Origin: Verrucomicrobiia bacterium
GTDB taxonomy: Bacteria; Verrucomicrobiota; Verrucomicrobiia; Limisphaerales; UBA8199
DNA: 64,000 nt
Direction of reading: 5' to 3'
Assembly: GCA_035946615.1 (NCBI GenBank)
Contig: DASYZB010000009.1
Coordinates: 40,423-104,422, forward strand
Below the pieces are notes generated by a model that made no database searches, was not told the origin of the DNA, and saw only the letters and a list, made by a program, of their open reading frames with translations. Positions 51,557 to 60,050 of this stretch are shown here, one piece after another (position 1 is the stretch's first letter; the number at the start of each line of letters is the position of its first letter). A program made the position numbers and the translations under genes.

Positions 51557-52666
51557 ATGCTGAAGGCAGGAATCATCGGGCTTCCGAACGTTGGCAAATC
51601 GACGCTGTTTAACGCCCTCACGCGCTCGCATAAGGCCCCGGCGGAGAATTACCCCTTCTGCACCATTGACCCCAACCTAGGCGTGGTAACCGTTCCTGAC
51701 GAACGCCTGCAGCCGCTGGCCGAGATCGCCAAGGTCAACACCCTGATCCCGACCACGATCGAATTCGTGGATATAGCGGGCCTGGTCAAAGGCGCATCGC
51801 AAGGGCAGGGGCTTGGCAATAAGTTCCTCAGCCATATCCGCGAGGTCGATGCCCTGGTGCATGTGGTCCGCTGTTTCGACGACCCGGACATTGTCCACGT
51901 CACCGGCGCCATCGACCCGCTGCGTGACATCGAAATCGTCTCGACCGAATTGGTGCTGGCGGATTTGGGGACGGTGCGTAAGCGCCTCGAGAAAATCGGG
52001 CGCGATGTCAAACGCGGGGAGAAGCAGGCGCTGCTTGAGGCGCGCCTGCTCGAACAACTCGGGGCGCACCTGAATGCAGGCAAACCGGCCAACACGCTCG
52101 CTACCCCGCTTGCCCCGGATGAGAAGGCCATTGTCCGCAGCTTTTTTCTGCTCACAGATAAGCCGACGATATTTGCGGCAAATCTCAAAGAATCTGAGCT
52201 GGCGGCTGCTGCAAGCAATCCGCGCGTAAACCAGGTGCGCGATTATGGCCGCGCGCACCACGCGTGCGAAACGATAGCGGTCTGCGCCCAACTCGAAAGC
52301 GACCTGGGGGACTTGAGCCCATCCGAGGGGCAGGAATACCTCAAAGCGCTTGGGGTGCAGGAGTCAGGCCTCTCAGCCCTCATCCGCAGCGCCTATCATC
52401 TGCTGGGATTGCGCACGTTTTTTACTGTTAATGAAAAAGAAGTGCGGGCCTGGACCCTTCACGCGGGAGATACCGCCATCAAAGCCGCCGGAACAATTCA
52501 TAGCGATTTCCAACGTGGCTTTATCAAGGCCGAAACCGTCAACTGGGAGGACCTGGTCAAGCAGGGCTCGGTGCATCATGCGCGTGAAACGGGCCGCTAC
52601 CGGATCGAGGGCCGCGATTACGTGGTACGCGATGGGGATGTCCTGCTGTTTAAAGTGAGCACTTAG
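51557..52666 (+). CDS. ychF: YchF/OLA1 ATPase
   Basis: A 369-residue Obg-superfamily P-loop protein: G1 [19 protein letters not shown]3 [18 protein letters not shown], and a G4 of the NxxE type (ANLKE), the feature that gives YchF/OLA1 its ATP preference. A coiled-coil hairpin (about 130-200) and a C-terminal TGS domain ([17 protein letters not shown]) follow. ATG 51557 starts the G domain. Confidence 0.96.
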   Translation: MLKAGIIGLPNVGKSTLFNALTRSHKAPAENYPFCTIDPNLGVVTVPDERLQPLAEIAKVNTLIPTTIEFVDIAGLVKGASQGQGLGNKFLSHIREVDALVHVVRCFDDPDIVHVTGAIDPLRDIEIVSTELVLADLGTVRKRLEKIGRDVKRGEKQALLEARLLEQLGAHLNAGKPANTLATPLAPDEKAIVRSFFLLTDKPTIFAANLKESELAAAASNPRVNQVRDYGRAHHACETIAVCAQLESDLGDLSPSEGQEYLKALGVQESGLSALIRSAYHLLGLRTFFTVNEKEVRAWTLHAGDTAIKAAGTIHSDFQRGFIKAETVNWEDLVKQGSVHHARETGRYRIEGRDYVVRDGDVLLFKVST

Positions 52667-52668
52667 CT

Positions 52669-52687
52669 GGAAACATGCAGAAAGAAA
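52669..52687. repeat. Dispersed 19-mer behind ychF
   Basis: GGAAACATGCAGAAAGAAA occurs here directly after the ychF stop and again at 55124-55142 upstream of ygfZ, in the same orientation, each followed by purine-rich sequence. Confidence 0.5.
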
Positions 52688-52698
52688 GTAGAGTAGAA

Positions 52699-52737
52699 AG
52701 GGAAGCGGGCCCGAGGACCAATGACCGCCGCTTCCCT
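52699..52737 (+). terminator. Hairpin downstream of ychF
   Basis: A 10-bp stem AGGGAAGCGG/CCGCTTCCCT with a 19-base loop, about 30 bp after the stop. Probable end of the aspS-thrH-ychF transcript. Confidence 0.45.
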
Positions 52738-53095
52738 CTCCCTAGTCGAACCGGGCGTGGAGATTTCCCCCATCCGGCTCTCGCCAGGGTCGGCTATTCC
52801 AGAAGGCGCTCAGAATGCGGCCAGTCCCAGGTGTTCCAGGTGAGTGTAGAGGCTAATGCCCTGTCTGGCCCGCCAGCCTCGCTGGTTACTCTGGCACAGG
52901 TGTTTGCCCAGACATACCGAGTTTCAGACAAAGTTTCCGACAAAGGGAGATGAGATCGTTATGAAAATGGCCAAACTCCACTGCATCGCGTAGCGACGCC
53001 TGAAAACCGAACCATGTTTGGGTCGAGGGCCAAGTCTACCTGCGCGGCACCGCTGCGCGGTTCACCGCCCCGGCTGCGATTGATTGCCGCGAGCC
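52738..53095. other. Spacer upstream of the LysR gene
   Basis: No gene supported. It contains the 12-mer repeat pair at 52923-52946 (reverse complement of the unit at 24278-24303). Confidence 0.4.
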
Positions 53096-53124
53096 TTGAC
53101 CTTAGACGGGGTTTTCTATTGAAT
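53096..53124 (+). promoter_or_regulatory. Candidate promoter giving a leaderless LysR transcript
   Basis: TTGACC (53096-53101), a 17-bp spacer and TTGAAT (53119-53124). Initiation about 7 bp downstream would fall on the ATG at 53131, implying a leaderless mRNA, consistent with the absence of a ribosome site. Confidence 0.35.
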
Positions 53125-53130
53125 GTTCTT

Positions 53131-54009
53131 ATGCAAATCGAAAGTTTGAAAGTATTTTGCGACCTGGCTGAGACGGAGAGTTTTACCAAGACCGCCCAGA
53201 TCAACAACGTCACCCAATCAGCGGTCAGCCAAACCATCAGCGCCCTGGAACGGGAGTTTCGTTCACTGCTGGTCGAACGGAGCCGGAAACATTTCCACCT
53301 CACCCCGGAAGGGCAGGTCCTGTATGATAAGAGCAAAGAGATCACCAAGACATTTGACGCCCTGGAGACCAAGCTCAAGGACGTCAAGAACGACATCTCC
53401 GGCAAGCTGCGCATCGCGACGGTTTATAGCATCGGCCTTCACGAACTGCCGCCGTATGTGCGCCGATTGCTAAAGGACTATCCGCACGTCAACGCCCATA
53501 TCGAGTATCGCCGCTCCAACCAGGTTTATGAAGATGTGAAGAGCAATGCTGTCGATCTGGGCATTGTCGCTTATCCGAACCGCGATCCGAATCTGGAGCT
53601 GGTGTCGTTGCGAAAGGACCCTTTGGTTCTGATCTGCCATCCCCAACACCCCTTCGCGTCATTAAAAAGCATCAAGCTCAAGGCGCTGAATGGCCAGAGG
53701 CTCATCAGCTTCGAGCGCGACATCCCCACCCGCAGGGCCCTTGACAGGATATTCAAGCACGAAGGGGTGAAAGCCGAACACTTCCGCGAATTTGACAATA
53801 TTGAAATCCTGAAGCGCGTGGTTGAAGTCGATTCGGGCGTGGCTGTTGTGCCGGAGCCCACGGTGCGGCGTGAGGTGGCAAACGGGACGCTGGTGGCGGT
53901 TCCTTTGGACGGCAAATATTCCCGCGACTTGGGTCTCATCTACAAGAAAAGCAAGGTTCTTTCGCCGGCGATGAAACAGTTCATCACATTGCTTAAGGAG
54001 CCGCTTTAG
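53131..54009 (+). CDS. LysR-family transcriptional regulator
   Basis: A 292-residue LTTR: winged HTH (MQIESLKVFCDLAETESFTK, NNVTQSAVSQTISALEREF) and a periplasmic-binding-type effector domain (KLRIATVYSIGLHELPPYV, VDLGIVAYPNRDP, VVEVDSGVAVVPEPT). Regulated genes and effector are unknown. The 3' end overlaps ygfZ by 4 bp in convergent orientation. Confidence 0.93.
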   Translation: MQIESLKVFCDLAETESFTKTAQINNVTQSAVSQTISALEREFRSLLVERSRKHFHLTPEGQVLYDKSKEITKTFDALETKLKDVKNDISGKLRIATVYSIGLHELPPYVRRLLKDYPHVNAHIEYRRSNQVYEDVKSNAVDLGIVAYPNRDPNLELVSLRKDPLVLICHPQHPFASLKSIKLKALNGQRLISFERDIPTRRALDRIFKHEGVKAEHFREFDNIEILKRVVEVDSGVAVVPEPTVRREVANGTLVAVPLDGKYSRDLGLIYKKSKVLSPAMKQFITLLKEPL

Positions 54010-55103
54010 GTCGATTTGGAGAAAGGCTCGATGACGCAGAGGGCGCCGGCAGTTCCGGGGCCGGCACGCCATTCGAGTTCTGTGCCGGGTTGATTGCATT
54101 CTTTTCGCACATAGCCCAAAGCGACGCCGGCCTTCAGCCGCTGGGACTGGACGCTCGAAGTCACATAGCCCACTTCCTTGCCTTGGTGATAAAGCTTATC
54201 GCCCCGCGATGGGAGGGCCGTCACGGCGCCGGGCAGGCGCAAGCTGCGCAATTGCTTGTTCACATGGCCCATGGTGTGAATCCGGTTGAGGACCTCCTGG
54301 CCGATATAGCAGCCTTTGGTGTAACTGACCGCTGTGGCTTCAATGCCGCTTTCCTGGGGGAAATTCGTGTCATCCATATCCACGCCAAACCGGGGAATGC
54401 CATTCTCGATACGAAGCGTCTCGAAGGCTTCCCAACCGCAAGCCAGCCCGCCCATAACACGCGCCGCCGCCAGGAGTTTGTCTGCCGCCGCAGCGAGCGC
54501 CGCAACCGGCACGAACAAATCAAACCCGGCCGAATCCAGCCGTGAATGATTTATAAGGCAAAGTTCACCGAGGGTTTGATCACGCAAGCTGACTGAGGTC
54601 CAGTTTTGAGTTGGAACAGCGGGAAAGATTTTGAGTTCGTTGATGGCTTGCTCGGCCCGAGGCCCCTGGACGCTTAGCAGGCCATAGGATGCGGCAACAT
54701 CCACAACCTGCACATCATCAGCGACGATGTACTTTTCCAGCCGTTGGGCTGCCATCGCGCCAAGCCCAGGCTCGAAATCGAGCAGCAACTCATCCGCTAA
54801 ACAGAACACGTTCAGGTCGCTTTCCATTTTCCCCTTGGCGTTCACCAACGCCGCATAACAACCCTGGCCGGGGCGCAAACCCTTGATGTCGTTGGTAACC
54901 TGGCCATGCAGAAAACGGAGCCGGTCGCCGCCTGCCAGGCAGAGCCGGCTGCGAAAGCTCAAATCCAGAACACCGGCGCCTTCGCGCAGGGCGCGATATT
55001 CGCTCGATGTATCGCCATAACAGGTCACCAACTCGGCGTTATTTAAGCTCCCAAAGCCGGCCCCGAGCGCCTGGTGGAATTCATGCATAGCCAAGGTGTT
55101 CAT
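54006..55103 (-). CDS. ygfZ: Folate-binding protein YgfZ (GcvT-like)
   Basis: A 365-residue aminomethyltransferase-fold protein with the YgfZ signature K-G-C-Y-x-G-Q-E (YTKGCYIGQEVLNRI) and the N-terminal folate-binding part (LDLSFRSRLCLAGGDRLRFL, HGQVTNDI). YgfZ supports iron-sulphur cluster enzymes in a tetrahydrofolate-dependent way. Start MNTLAMHEF at 55103; a second ATG lies at 55088. No gcv genes are adjacent. Confidence 0.88.
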   Translation of the reverse strand: MNTLAMHEFHQALGAGFGSLNNAELVTCYGDTSSEYRALREGAGVLDLSFRSRLCLAGGDRLRFLHGQVTNDIKGLRPGQGCYAALVNAKGKMESDLNVFCLADELLLDFEPGLGAMAAQRLEKYIVADDVQVVDVAASYGLLSVQGPRAEQAINELKIFPAVPTQNWTSVSLRDQTLGELCLINHSRLDSAGFDLFVPVAALAAAADKLLAAARVMGGLACGWEAFETLRIENGIPRFGVDMDDTNFPQESGIEATAVSYTKGCYIGQEVLNRIHTMGHVNKQLRSLRLPGAVTALPSRGDKLYHQGKEVGYVTSSVQSQRLKAGVALGYVRKECNQPGTELEWRAGPGTAGALCVIEPFSKST

Positions 55104-55123
55104 CCTGCCGGCCAGTCTAAGCC

Positions 55124-55142
55124 GGAAACATGCAGAAAGAAA
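55124..55142. repeat. Dispersed 19-mer, second copy
   Basis: Identical to 52669-52687 and also followed by a purine-rich stretch. Confidence 0.5.
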
Positions 55143-55276
55143 CAGGAGGAAACGAAGGGAACGGAGATTTTTGTAGCACTTTTGCGGGCAACGGAGGCAC
55201 AAACGGCGCCTCACCATTCAGTGAGCGTGCACACTTTGGCCTTTGAACGCAGGCGGCAAAAACATATAAAGAACCC

Positions 55277-55909
55277 ATGCTGACATTGCCGGTGTTATTG
55301 TCCCATGGGGGACCGGTCCTTTATTTGATCCTGCTGACCAGCGCGGTTGGGGTAGTGGTTTTTATTGAGCGATTCCTCCACTGCCATAGGGCGCAGATCA
55401 ACTCGACGGAATTCCTCAATGGTGTGCGCACGGTGCTCAAGCGCAACAATGTGGTCGAGGCGCTCTCGATTTGCGATGCCACCCCAGGCCCAGTGGCGCG
55501 GCTGGTAAAGACGGCCATCCTCAACCGGGGCCACGGGCGGGAGCGGGTGCGCGAGGCCCTCGATGAAGCGGGGTTGGCGGAGGTCCCGCGTCTGGAGGAA
55601 AAGCTCAATCTGCTGGCCACCATCGCCCAACTGGCGCCTTTGCTGGGGCTTCTGGGGACGGTGCTGGGCTTCATCCAGACCTTTGCCTCGATGCAGCAAC
55701 AGGGCCTCTATGCGCATGTCGGTGATTTGGCAGGCGGCATTTGGCAGGCCCTGGTGTGCGCGGCTGCGGGCCTGGCCGTCGCCATCCCAGCCCATGCGGC
55801 CTATAATTACCTTGTCAGCCGCGTCAACTCAATTGTCCTGGATATGGAACGGGCGGCGACCGAGGCGGTGAATATCGTCTCCGAAGAAGCCAAGGTTGAG
55901 AGCCAATGA
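55277..55909 (+). CDS. exbB: ExbB/TolQ/MotA-family proton channel subunit
   Basis: A 210-residue inner-membrane protein with three hydrophobic segments (about 12-32, 112-135, 150-172) and the family signature LLATIAQLAPLLGLLGTVLG. With ExbD it converts proton motive force into motion passed to TonB. A TATAAA lies about 15 bp before the ATG. Its stop overlaps exbD by ATGA. Confidence 0.9.
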   Translation: MLTLPVLLSHGGPVLYLILLTSAVGVVVFIERFLHCHRAQINSTEFLNGVRTVLKRNNVVEALSICDATPGPVARLVKTAILNRGHGRERVREALDEAGLAEVPRLEEKLNLLATIAQLAPLLGLLGTVLGFIQTFASMQQQGLYAHVGDLAGGIWQALVCAAAGLAVAIPAHAAYNYLVSRVNSIVLDMERAATEAVNIVSEEAKVESQ

Positions 55910-56325
55910 AGTTTCCCCGTAATGCGCGCATCTTCCGCGGCCAACTGGATGCAGCCCCGTTTGCGGCGGTGTTTTTTCTTTTGGTGATTCTGTGGATGGT
56001 CAGTTCGCTGGTTTATACTCCCGGCGTCCGGCTGCAATTGCCTTACGCGGGCGACTTGCCTGGCACTGACAAACCGACCGTCTCGGTGGCTGTCGATTCG
56101 GGTGGACGCCTGTATTTCGAAGACCAAATCATCGACGAAAACCAGTTGCGCGGCAGGCTGCGGGAAGCGGCAAAACAATCTCCCCAGCCCCTGACGCTCC
56201 TGGTGCAGGCCGACGAAAGCGTTAGTTTCAAATCGCTGATTCACCTGACGTTGCTGGCGCGCGACGCCGGCATCCCCGAGGCCTGGCTGGCCACCTTGCC
56301 TCGCCCGCTGGGGCCGCATCCATGA
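55906..56325 (+). CDS. exbD: ExbD/TolR-family protein
   Basis: A 139-residue protein with one N-terminal transmembrane helix (DAAPFAAVFFLLVILWMVSS, carrying the conserved membrane Asp) and a periplasmic domain (TVSVAVDSGGRLYFEDQIID, TLLVQADESVSFKSLIHL). Overlaps both neighbours by 4 bp. Confidence 0.87.
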   Translation: MKFPRNARIFRGQLDAAPFAAVFFLLVILWMVSSLVYTPGVRLQLPYAGDLPGTDKPTVSVAVDSGGRLYFEDQIIDENQLRGRLREAAKQSPQPLTLLVQADESVSFKSLIHLTLLARDAGIPEAWLATLPRPLGPHP

Positions 56326-57143
56326 GCGCTCCGAACTCCGGCAGCCAGGCCATGGGCCCAGCGGCAGGGACCGCCCGGGGCTGGTCGCGCGGACGCTGGC
56401 TGACGCTGATAGCCTTGGTTTGCGGCGCACAGGTGGGTTTTATCTTTTGGCTCGGGGCACGCCATGAACCGGCCTCTCGCCAGGCCGCCAAAGGAGCGAA
56501 TCTGCGGCTGGCGCCGACAAATTCGTCCGAATTGCTGACCTGGATGGACCCGACTCTTTTCGCCTTGCCGCATCGCCATGGTTTTTCGGGTCCGGGTTGG
56601 CTCATGGCCCCGCGTCAGGAATTTCAGCAGTTTGCATGGTCCGAACCGCCGCGGTGGCTGGAGCTGGAGGTCAGCCAGCTCGGCGCCCTGTTCAACCAAT
56701 TTGCCGAAACCAATCCGCCCTGGTTCTCCCAAGCCGGCATCCACCTTAAACTGGAGTTGAAGATGCCCGAGATCGTTTCCGCTGAGTTGCCGGAGCACTC
56801 AAGCCTTCAGGTGGATGGGGCGCTGGCCAACCGGCTTTTATTGACGCCCGTTGAACTGCCCTCCTGGACAAATGCCGATTTGCTCACAAACACTGTGGTG
56901 CAAATCATGGTGAATGCCCAGGGAACGCCAGTCTCATTAACCTTATTGGTGAGCAGTGGACTCAAAGAAGCCGACGCACAGGCAATGCGTCAAGCCCGAG
57001 CGGCTCGTTTTGAGCCCGAGCGGCACGATACAGCCTCGACCCCGGTTGGCGCCTTATCAGGCCTGGTCTGGGGCGAGTTGGTATTTAAATGGCGCACCCT
57101 GTTGGGCGCGTCTGCGGGCAAGAGCCAGAATTCACCACACTAA
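56322..57143 (+). CDS. TonB-like energy-transducing protein
   Basis: A 273-residue protein with a single N-terminal membrane anchor (about 25-45, LTLIALVCGAQVGFIFWLGA). The C-terminal segment VVQIMVNAQGTPVSLTLLVS, then SGLKEADAQAMRQARAARFE, follows the TonB C-terminal pattern. The usual Pro-rich spacer is missing. Third gene of the coupled ExbB-ExbD set, so a TonB function is likely. No outer-membrane receptor is nearby. Confidence 0.68.
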   Translation: MSAPNSGSQAMGPAAGTARGWSRGRWLTLIALVCGAQVGFIFWLGARHEPASRQAAKGANLRLAPTNSSELLTWMDPTLFALPHRHGFSGPGWLMAPRQEFQQFAWSEPPRWLELEVSQLGALFNQFAETNPPWFSQAGIHLKLELKMPEIVSAELPEHSSLQVDGALANRLLLTPVELPSWTNADLLTNTVVQIMVNAQGTPVSLTLLVSSGLKEADAQAMRQARAARFEPERHDTASTPVGALSGLVWGELVFKWRTLLGASAGKSQNSPH

Positions 57144-57151
57144 ATCGAGTC

Positions 57152-57376
57152 ATGCCGATTCCTACGTTGATCCTGCTCTATGTGGTGGTCTTGCTCGCGG
57201 CTCTCACCCTGGTGGCCGTCTATGCCGAACTGCGCAGGCGCCGTTTCGAGCCGACCGCCAGCGCAGACCGTATCTTCCGCTGCAGGCGCTGCGGTTATGT
57301 CTATACCGATGACCCGGATGTGGACCGCTCGCGATGCTCGCAATGCGGCCAGATGAACGAGGCTATCGAGTTCTGA
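57152..57376 (+). CDS. Small membrane-anchored zinc-ribbon protein
   Basis: 74 residues: one N-terminal helix (LILLYVVVLLAALTLVAVYA), a basic segment (ELRRRRFEP) and a rubredoxin-like/zinc-ribbon pair, CRRCGYVYTDDPDVDRSRC, then SQCG (C44, C47, C62, C65). It lies 8 bp after the TonB-like gene and is probably in the same operon. Role unknown. Confidence 0.7.
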   Translation: MPIPTLILLYVVVLLAALTLVAVYAELRRRRFEPTASADRIFRCRRCGYVYTDDPDVDRSRCSQCGQMNEAIEF

Positions 57377-57468
57377 GCGGGGCCGACGCGGCCCCAGAGC
57401 ATGCTGAAATGTCCTTCCGGCGTTTCCGGATTTGTTTTTGGCGGGATTCTCTGCTACAAAATCGCCCG

Positions 57469-58131
57469 ATGATAAAGCGGCAAGCCCAGGTCCGGCGTAC
57501 AACGACCGAGACCGACATCAAAGCCCAACTCAGAATCAGCGGCAAAGGCAGGGCCTCCATCCAAACCGGGCTCCCCTTCTTCGACCATATGTTGACCTTG
57601 TTCGCCCGGCATGCGGTGGTTGATCTGACGCTCCGTTGCCGCGGTGACCTGGGCGTTGATGCCCATCACACCGTCGAGGATTGCGGCATCGTGCTGGGAG
57701 AGGCCTTTGCCATGGCTTTGGGCGATAAAACGGGCATCAGACGGTATGGGACGGGTTTCGAGCCCCGTAACCCCGCTGCGGGTGAGGCCTACGTCCCGAT
57801 GGACGAATGCCTGGCCCGGTGCGTCATTGACTTTAGCGGGCGGCCCATGCTGGTCTGGCGTGGTCTGGATGTTTTTGCCTACAAAAGACTTACCAAATCC
57901 GAGAAAACACAGGACATGTCCTCCGCTTTTCGATTTGGGCTGGCTCGCGAATTCTTCCAAGGGTTCGTCAACGCAGCGCGCTGCAATCTTCATGTGGAGC
58001 TGTTGTATGGGGATGAGCCACATCATATTACCGAAGCCCTCTTCAAGGCCTTTGCGCGCGCCGTGGATGCCGCCTGTCAAAAGGACCCGCGCATCGCCGG
58101 ACGCTTGCCCTCGACCAAAGGAAAACTCTAA
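57469..58131 (+). CDS. hisB: Imidazoleglycerol-phosphate dehydratase
   Basis: The sixth step of histidine synthesis. A 220-residue monofunctional enzyme with RRTTTETDI, GLPFFDHML, the manganese ligands in DAHHTVEDCGI, the second half-site EPHHITEALFKAFARAVD, and AFRFGLAREF. ATG 57469 fits the family. No other his genes are in the window. Confidence 0.95.
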   Translation: MIKRQAQVRRTTTETDIKAQLRISGKGRASIQTGLPFFDHMLTLFARHAVVDLTLRCRGDLGVDAHHTVEDCGIVLGEAFAMALGDKTGIRRYGTGFEPRNPAAGEAYVPMDECLARCVIDFSGRPMLVWRGLDVFAYKRLTKSEKTQDMSSAFRFGLAREFFQGFVNAARCNLHVELLYGDEPHHITEALFKAFARAVDAACQKDPRIAGRLPSTKGKL

Positions 58132-58258
58132 GGCCCGAAGAGCATGCTACCAAGCCACCAACGGCATAGAAGGCAGGAGACGTTTTGTAGGAGGAATTAC
58201 GGAACCCAAACCGGGTCCCGATGTGTTGAATATCCCTCGGCCAGGGTCCGTCGAACCG

Positions 58259-58858
58259 ATGACAGATAAAGGTCATTCGTCCGCAGATGATCAGACCTGC
58301 GTGCGCGCTGCGCAGCGGGGAGACATGGCTGCCTTCGAGGAGCTGGTCGCCCGGCATCGCGACAAGATTTACGCGCGGGCTTATAGTATGATGCGGAATG
58401 AAGAAGAAGCCGTTGATCTTTCTCAAGAAGCATGGGTCAAGGCCTGGCAGCGGTTGGCACAGTTCCAGGGCGAATCCAGTTTCGGCACGTGGATAACGCG
58501 GATCGTCATCAATCTGTGCCTGGATCAGTTGCGCAAGCAAAAGCGCCAGCGGACCGAGTCCATCGAGGAGATGAACGAGGAATCCGGCGGGGTAGAGCGC
58601 CAAATGCCGGTCGTGACCTCCAACCCGACGGCGGGTTTGGAACGGAGCGAATTGCGGCAGCGTATCGACCGAGCATTGAGTCAATTGTCTTATGAACATC
58701 GAACGGTGCTGGTGTTGCACGAGTTCGAAGAACTGGAATATAAAGAGATAGCAAAAGTGATGGGCTGCTCAATTGGCACAGTGATGTCCCGGTTGTTTTA
58801 TGCGCGCCGGAAGCTGGCAGCTCTGCTGGCGGAAATAAAAAAGGAAAACTGGAGATGA
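58259..58858 (+). CDS. ECF-type RNA polymerase sigma factor
   Basis: A 199-residue sigma-70 family protein: region 2 (FEELVARHRDKIYARAYSMM, AVDLSQEAWVKAWQRLAQF, SFGTWITRIVINLCLDQLRK) and region 4 (LSQLSYEHRTVLVLHEFEEL, EYKEIAKVMGCSIGTVMSRL). The stop overlaps the anti-sigma start (ATGATG). A strong AGGAGGAA lies about 65 bp upstream of ATG 58259 with no standard start codon beside it. Confidence 0.92.
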   Translation: MTDKGHSSADDQTCVRAAQRGDMAAFEELVARHRDKIYARAYSMMRNEEEAVDLSQEAWVKAWQRLAQFQGESSFGTWITRIVINLCLDQLRKQKRQRTESIEEMNEESGGVERQMPVVTSNPTAGLERSELRQRIDRALSQLSYEHRTVLVLHEFEELEYKEIAKVMGCSIGTVMSRLFYARRKLAALLAEIKKENWR

Positions 58859-59355
58859 TGGAGTATCAGGAACAACTTAAACTTCAGGCTCATTTGGATG
58901 GGGAACTGTCCGAAGCCGAAGCGCGCCAGGTTGTCGAGCGGCTGGGGCGTGACCCGGAGGCGGCCTCTTTATTTGCCGAATTGAGCCAAACCCGGGAAGC
59001 GGTTGCCGGGTTTGAACAGGGCATCACGCTGCCCGAAACGCGAGAATTCTATTGGTCCAAGATCGAGCGGGACATCCGCCGGGTGGATAGGGCTGGACGC
59101 GACGAGGCGCCGGTGGGTGTGCTGGCGCTTTGGCAACGGCTGCTAGTGCCTGCCACCGGGCTGGTTTTGGTGGCGCTGGCTTGTTTTCTTGGCATCCGCA
59201 GCTTCCATTTCAGCACACCGGCGGTCGAAACGGCAGTAACCGATGCAGGCACATTCACCTATCACGACTCTTCGGCCGGCGCCACATTGGTTTGGCTTTC
59301 TTACCCTGCAGAGCGGGAAATCCCGGGTGAAGACGAATTCACCGCCTTGCAATGA
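58855..59355 (+). CDS. Membrane anti-sigma factor
   Basis: A 166-residue protein with an N-terminal anti-sigma-like helical domain (LKLQAHLDGELSEAEARQVV) and one transmembrane segment (about 97-116, LLVPATGLVLVALACFLGI). The zinc-binding H-x3-C-x2-C motif is incomplete, with only the His present, so it is a zinc-free type. Translational coupling to the sigma gene supports the assignment. Confidence 0.8.
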   Translation: MMEYQEQLKLQAHLDGELSEAEARQVVERLGRDPEAASLFAELSQTREAVAGFEQGITLPETREFYWSKIERDIRRVDRAGRDEAPVGVLALWQRLLVPATGLVLVALACFLGIRSFHFSTPAVETAVTDAGTFTYHDSSAGATLVWLSYPAEREIPGEDEFTALQ

Positions 59356-59386
59356 ATTCATGAGCAAACCCCGGAGCTAGGGGTAG

Positions 59387-59499
59387 TACTGTGACACAGA
59401 AGTTTCGAGATAGAGTGCCTCCTCTCCCTAGCCCTCTCCTCCAAAGGAGGAGAGGGAATTGCTTTCCGACGCATGTGGCGAAACTGAGTTGCCAGTTTA
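59387..59499 (-). mobile_element. Second copy of the 113-bp element
   Basis: Gap-free reverse-complement match to 42987-43099. Flanks are GTAG (59383-59386) and CCAG (59500-59503), each one change from CTAG. It lies in the spacer before a small secreted protein gene and supplies an open frame and GTG codon running into it. Confidence 0.8.
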
Positions 59500-59513
59500 C
59501 CAGAGTTTTCTCA

Positions 59514-59939
59514 GTGGCGGCGATGCTGCTGTTGGTTGATGTTGCGTCCTTCGCGCAAGGGGCCGATTCGAAGTTTGAAGCGACCCTTGTTTGGGGGACC
59601 AACGAGAGCAAACCCCCTGCGGGCAAAGACTACAAACCCATCGAGGCAGACATACGGAACAAATTACGCGACCTGCCGCTCAAATGGACTAATTGGTTCG
59701 AGGTGCGGCGGCGAAGCTTTCGGGTGCCCCCCTCCGACAGCAGAGAAGTTGCTGTAAGCGACAAGTGCCAGTTGGATGTGAAAACGGTTGGCAATGAGGC
59801 GGTGGAAGTATCGCTAATTGGCAAAGGCAGAGAGGTGGTCAAGCGCAAGCAAACATTGGCGAAAGGGGAGATGCTGGTATTGGGAGGCAACGCGCCCAAT
59901 TCGACCGCCTGGCTGGTCATTTTAAAGCGGACGGATTAG
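59514..59939 (+). CDS. Small secreted protein of the sigma/anti-sigma locus
   Basis: About 141 residues from GTG 59514 (ATG 59523 also possible): short signal peptide (AAMLLLVDVASFAQG), then a beta-rich domain (FEATLVWGTNESKP, LPLKWTNWFEVRRRSF, VEVSLIGKGREVVKRK, AWLVILKR). I recall similar proteins beside sigma/anti-sigma pairs in this phylum, with no known function. The longer frame from GTG 59391 is encoded by the mobile element and is rejected as the native start. Confidence 0.65.
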   Translation: MAAMLLLVDVASFAQGADSKFEATLVWGTNESKPPAGKDYKPIEADIRNKLRDLPLKWTNWFEVRRRSFRVPPSDSREVAVSDKCQLDVKTVGNEAVEVSLIGKGREVVKRKQTLAKGEMLVLGGNAPNSTAWLVILKRTD

Positions 59940-60050
59940 CGCTATTGGCTGAAGAGCCCCAGAGACTCCGTCATGGAGTCAGCAATCCGTTCTTTGGAAG
60001 CGAGGTTAGGTCATCGAGATATATAGGGTAATAGACCACCCTCGACCTCG

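Noticed and set aside
59391..59513. N-terminal extension of the small secreted protein starting MTQKFRDR
   Set aside because: Encoded by the 113-bp mobile element; the same peptide appears antisense at 42986-43095.
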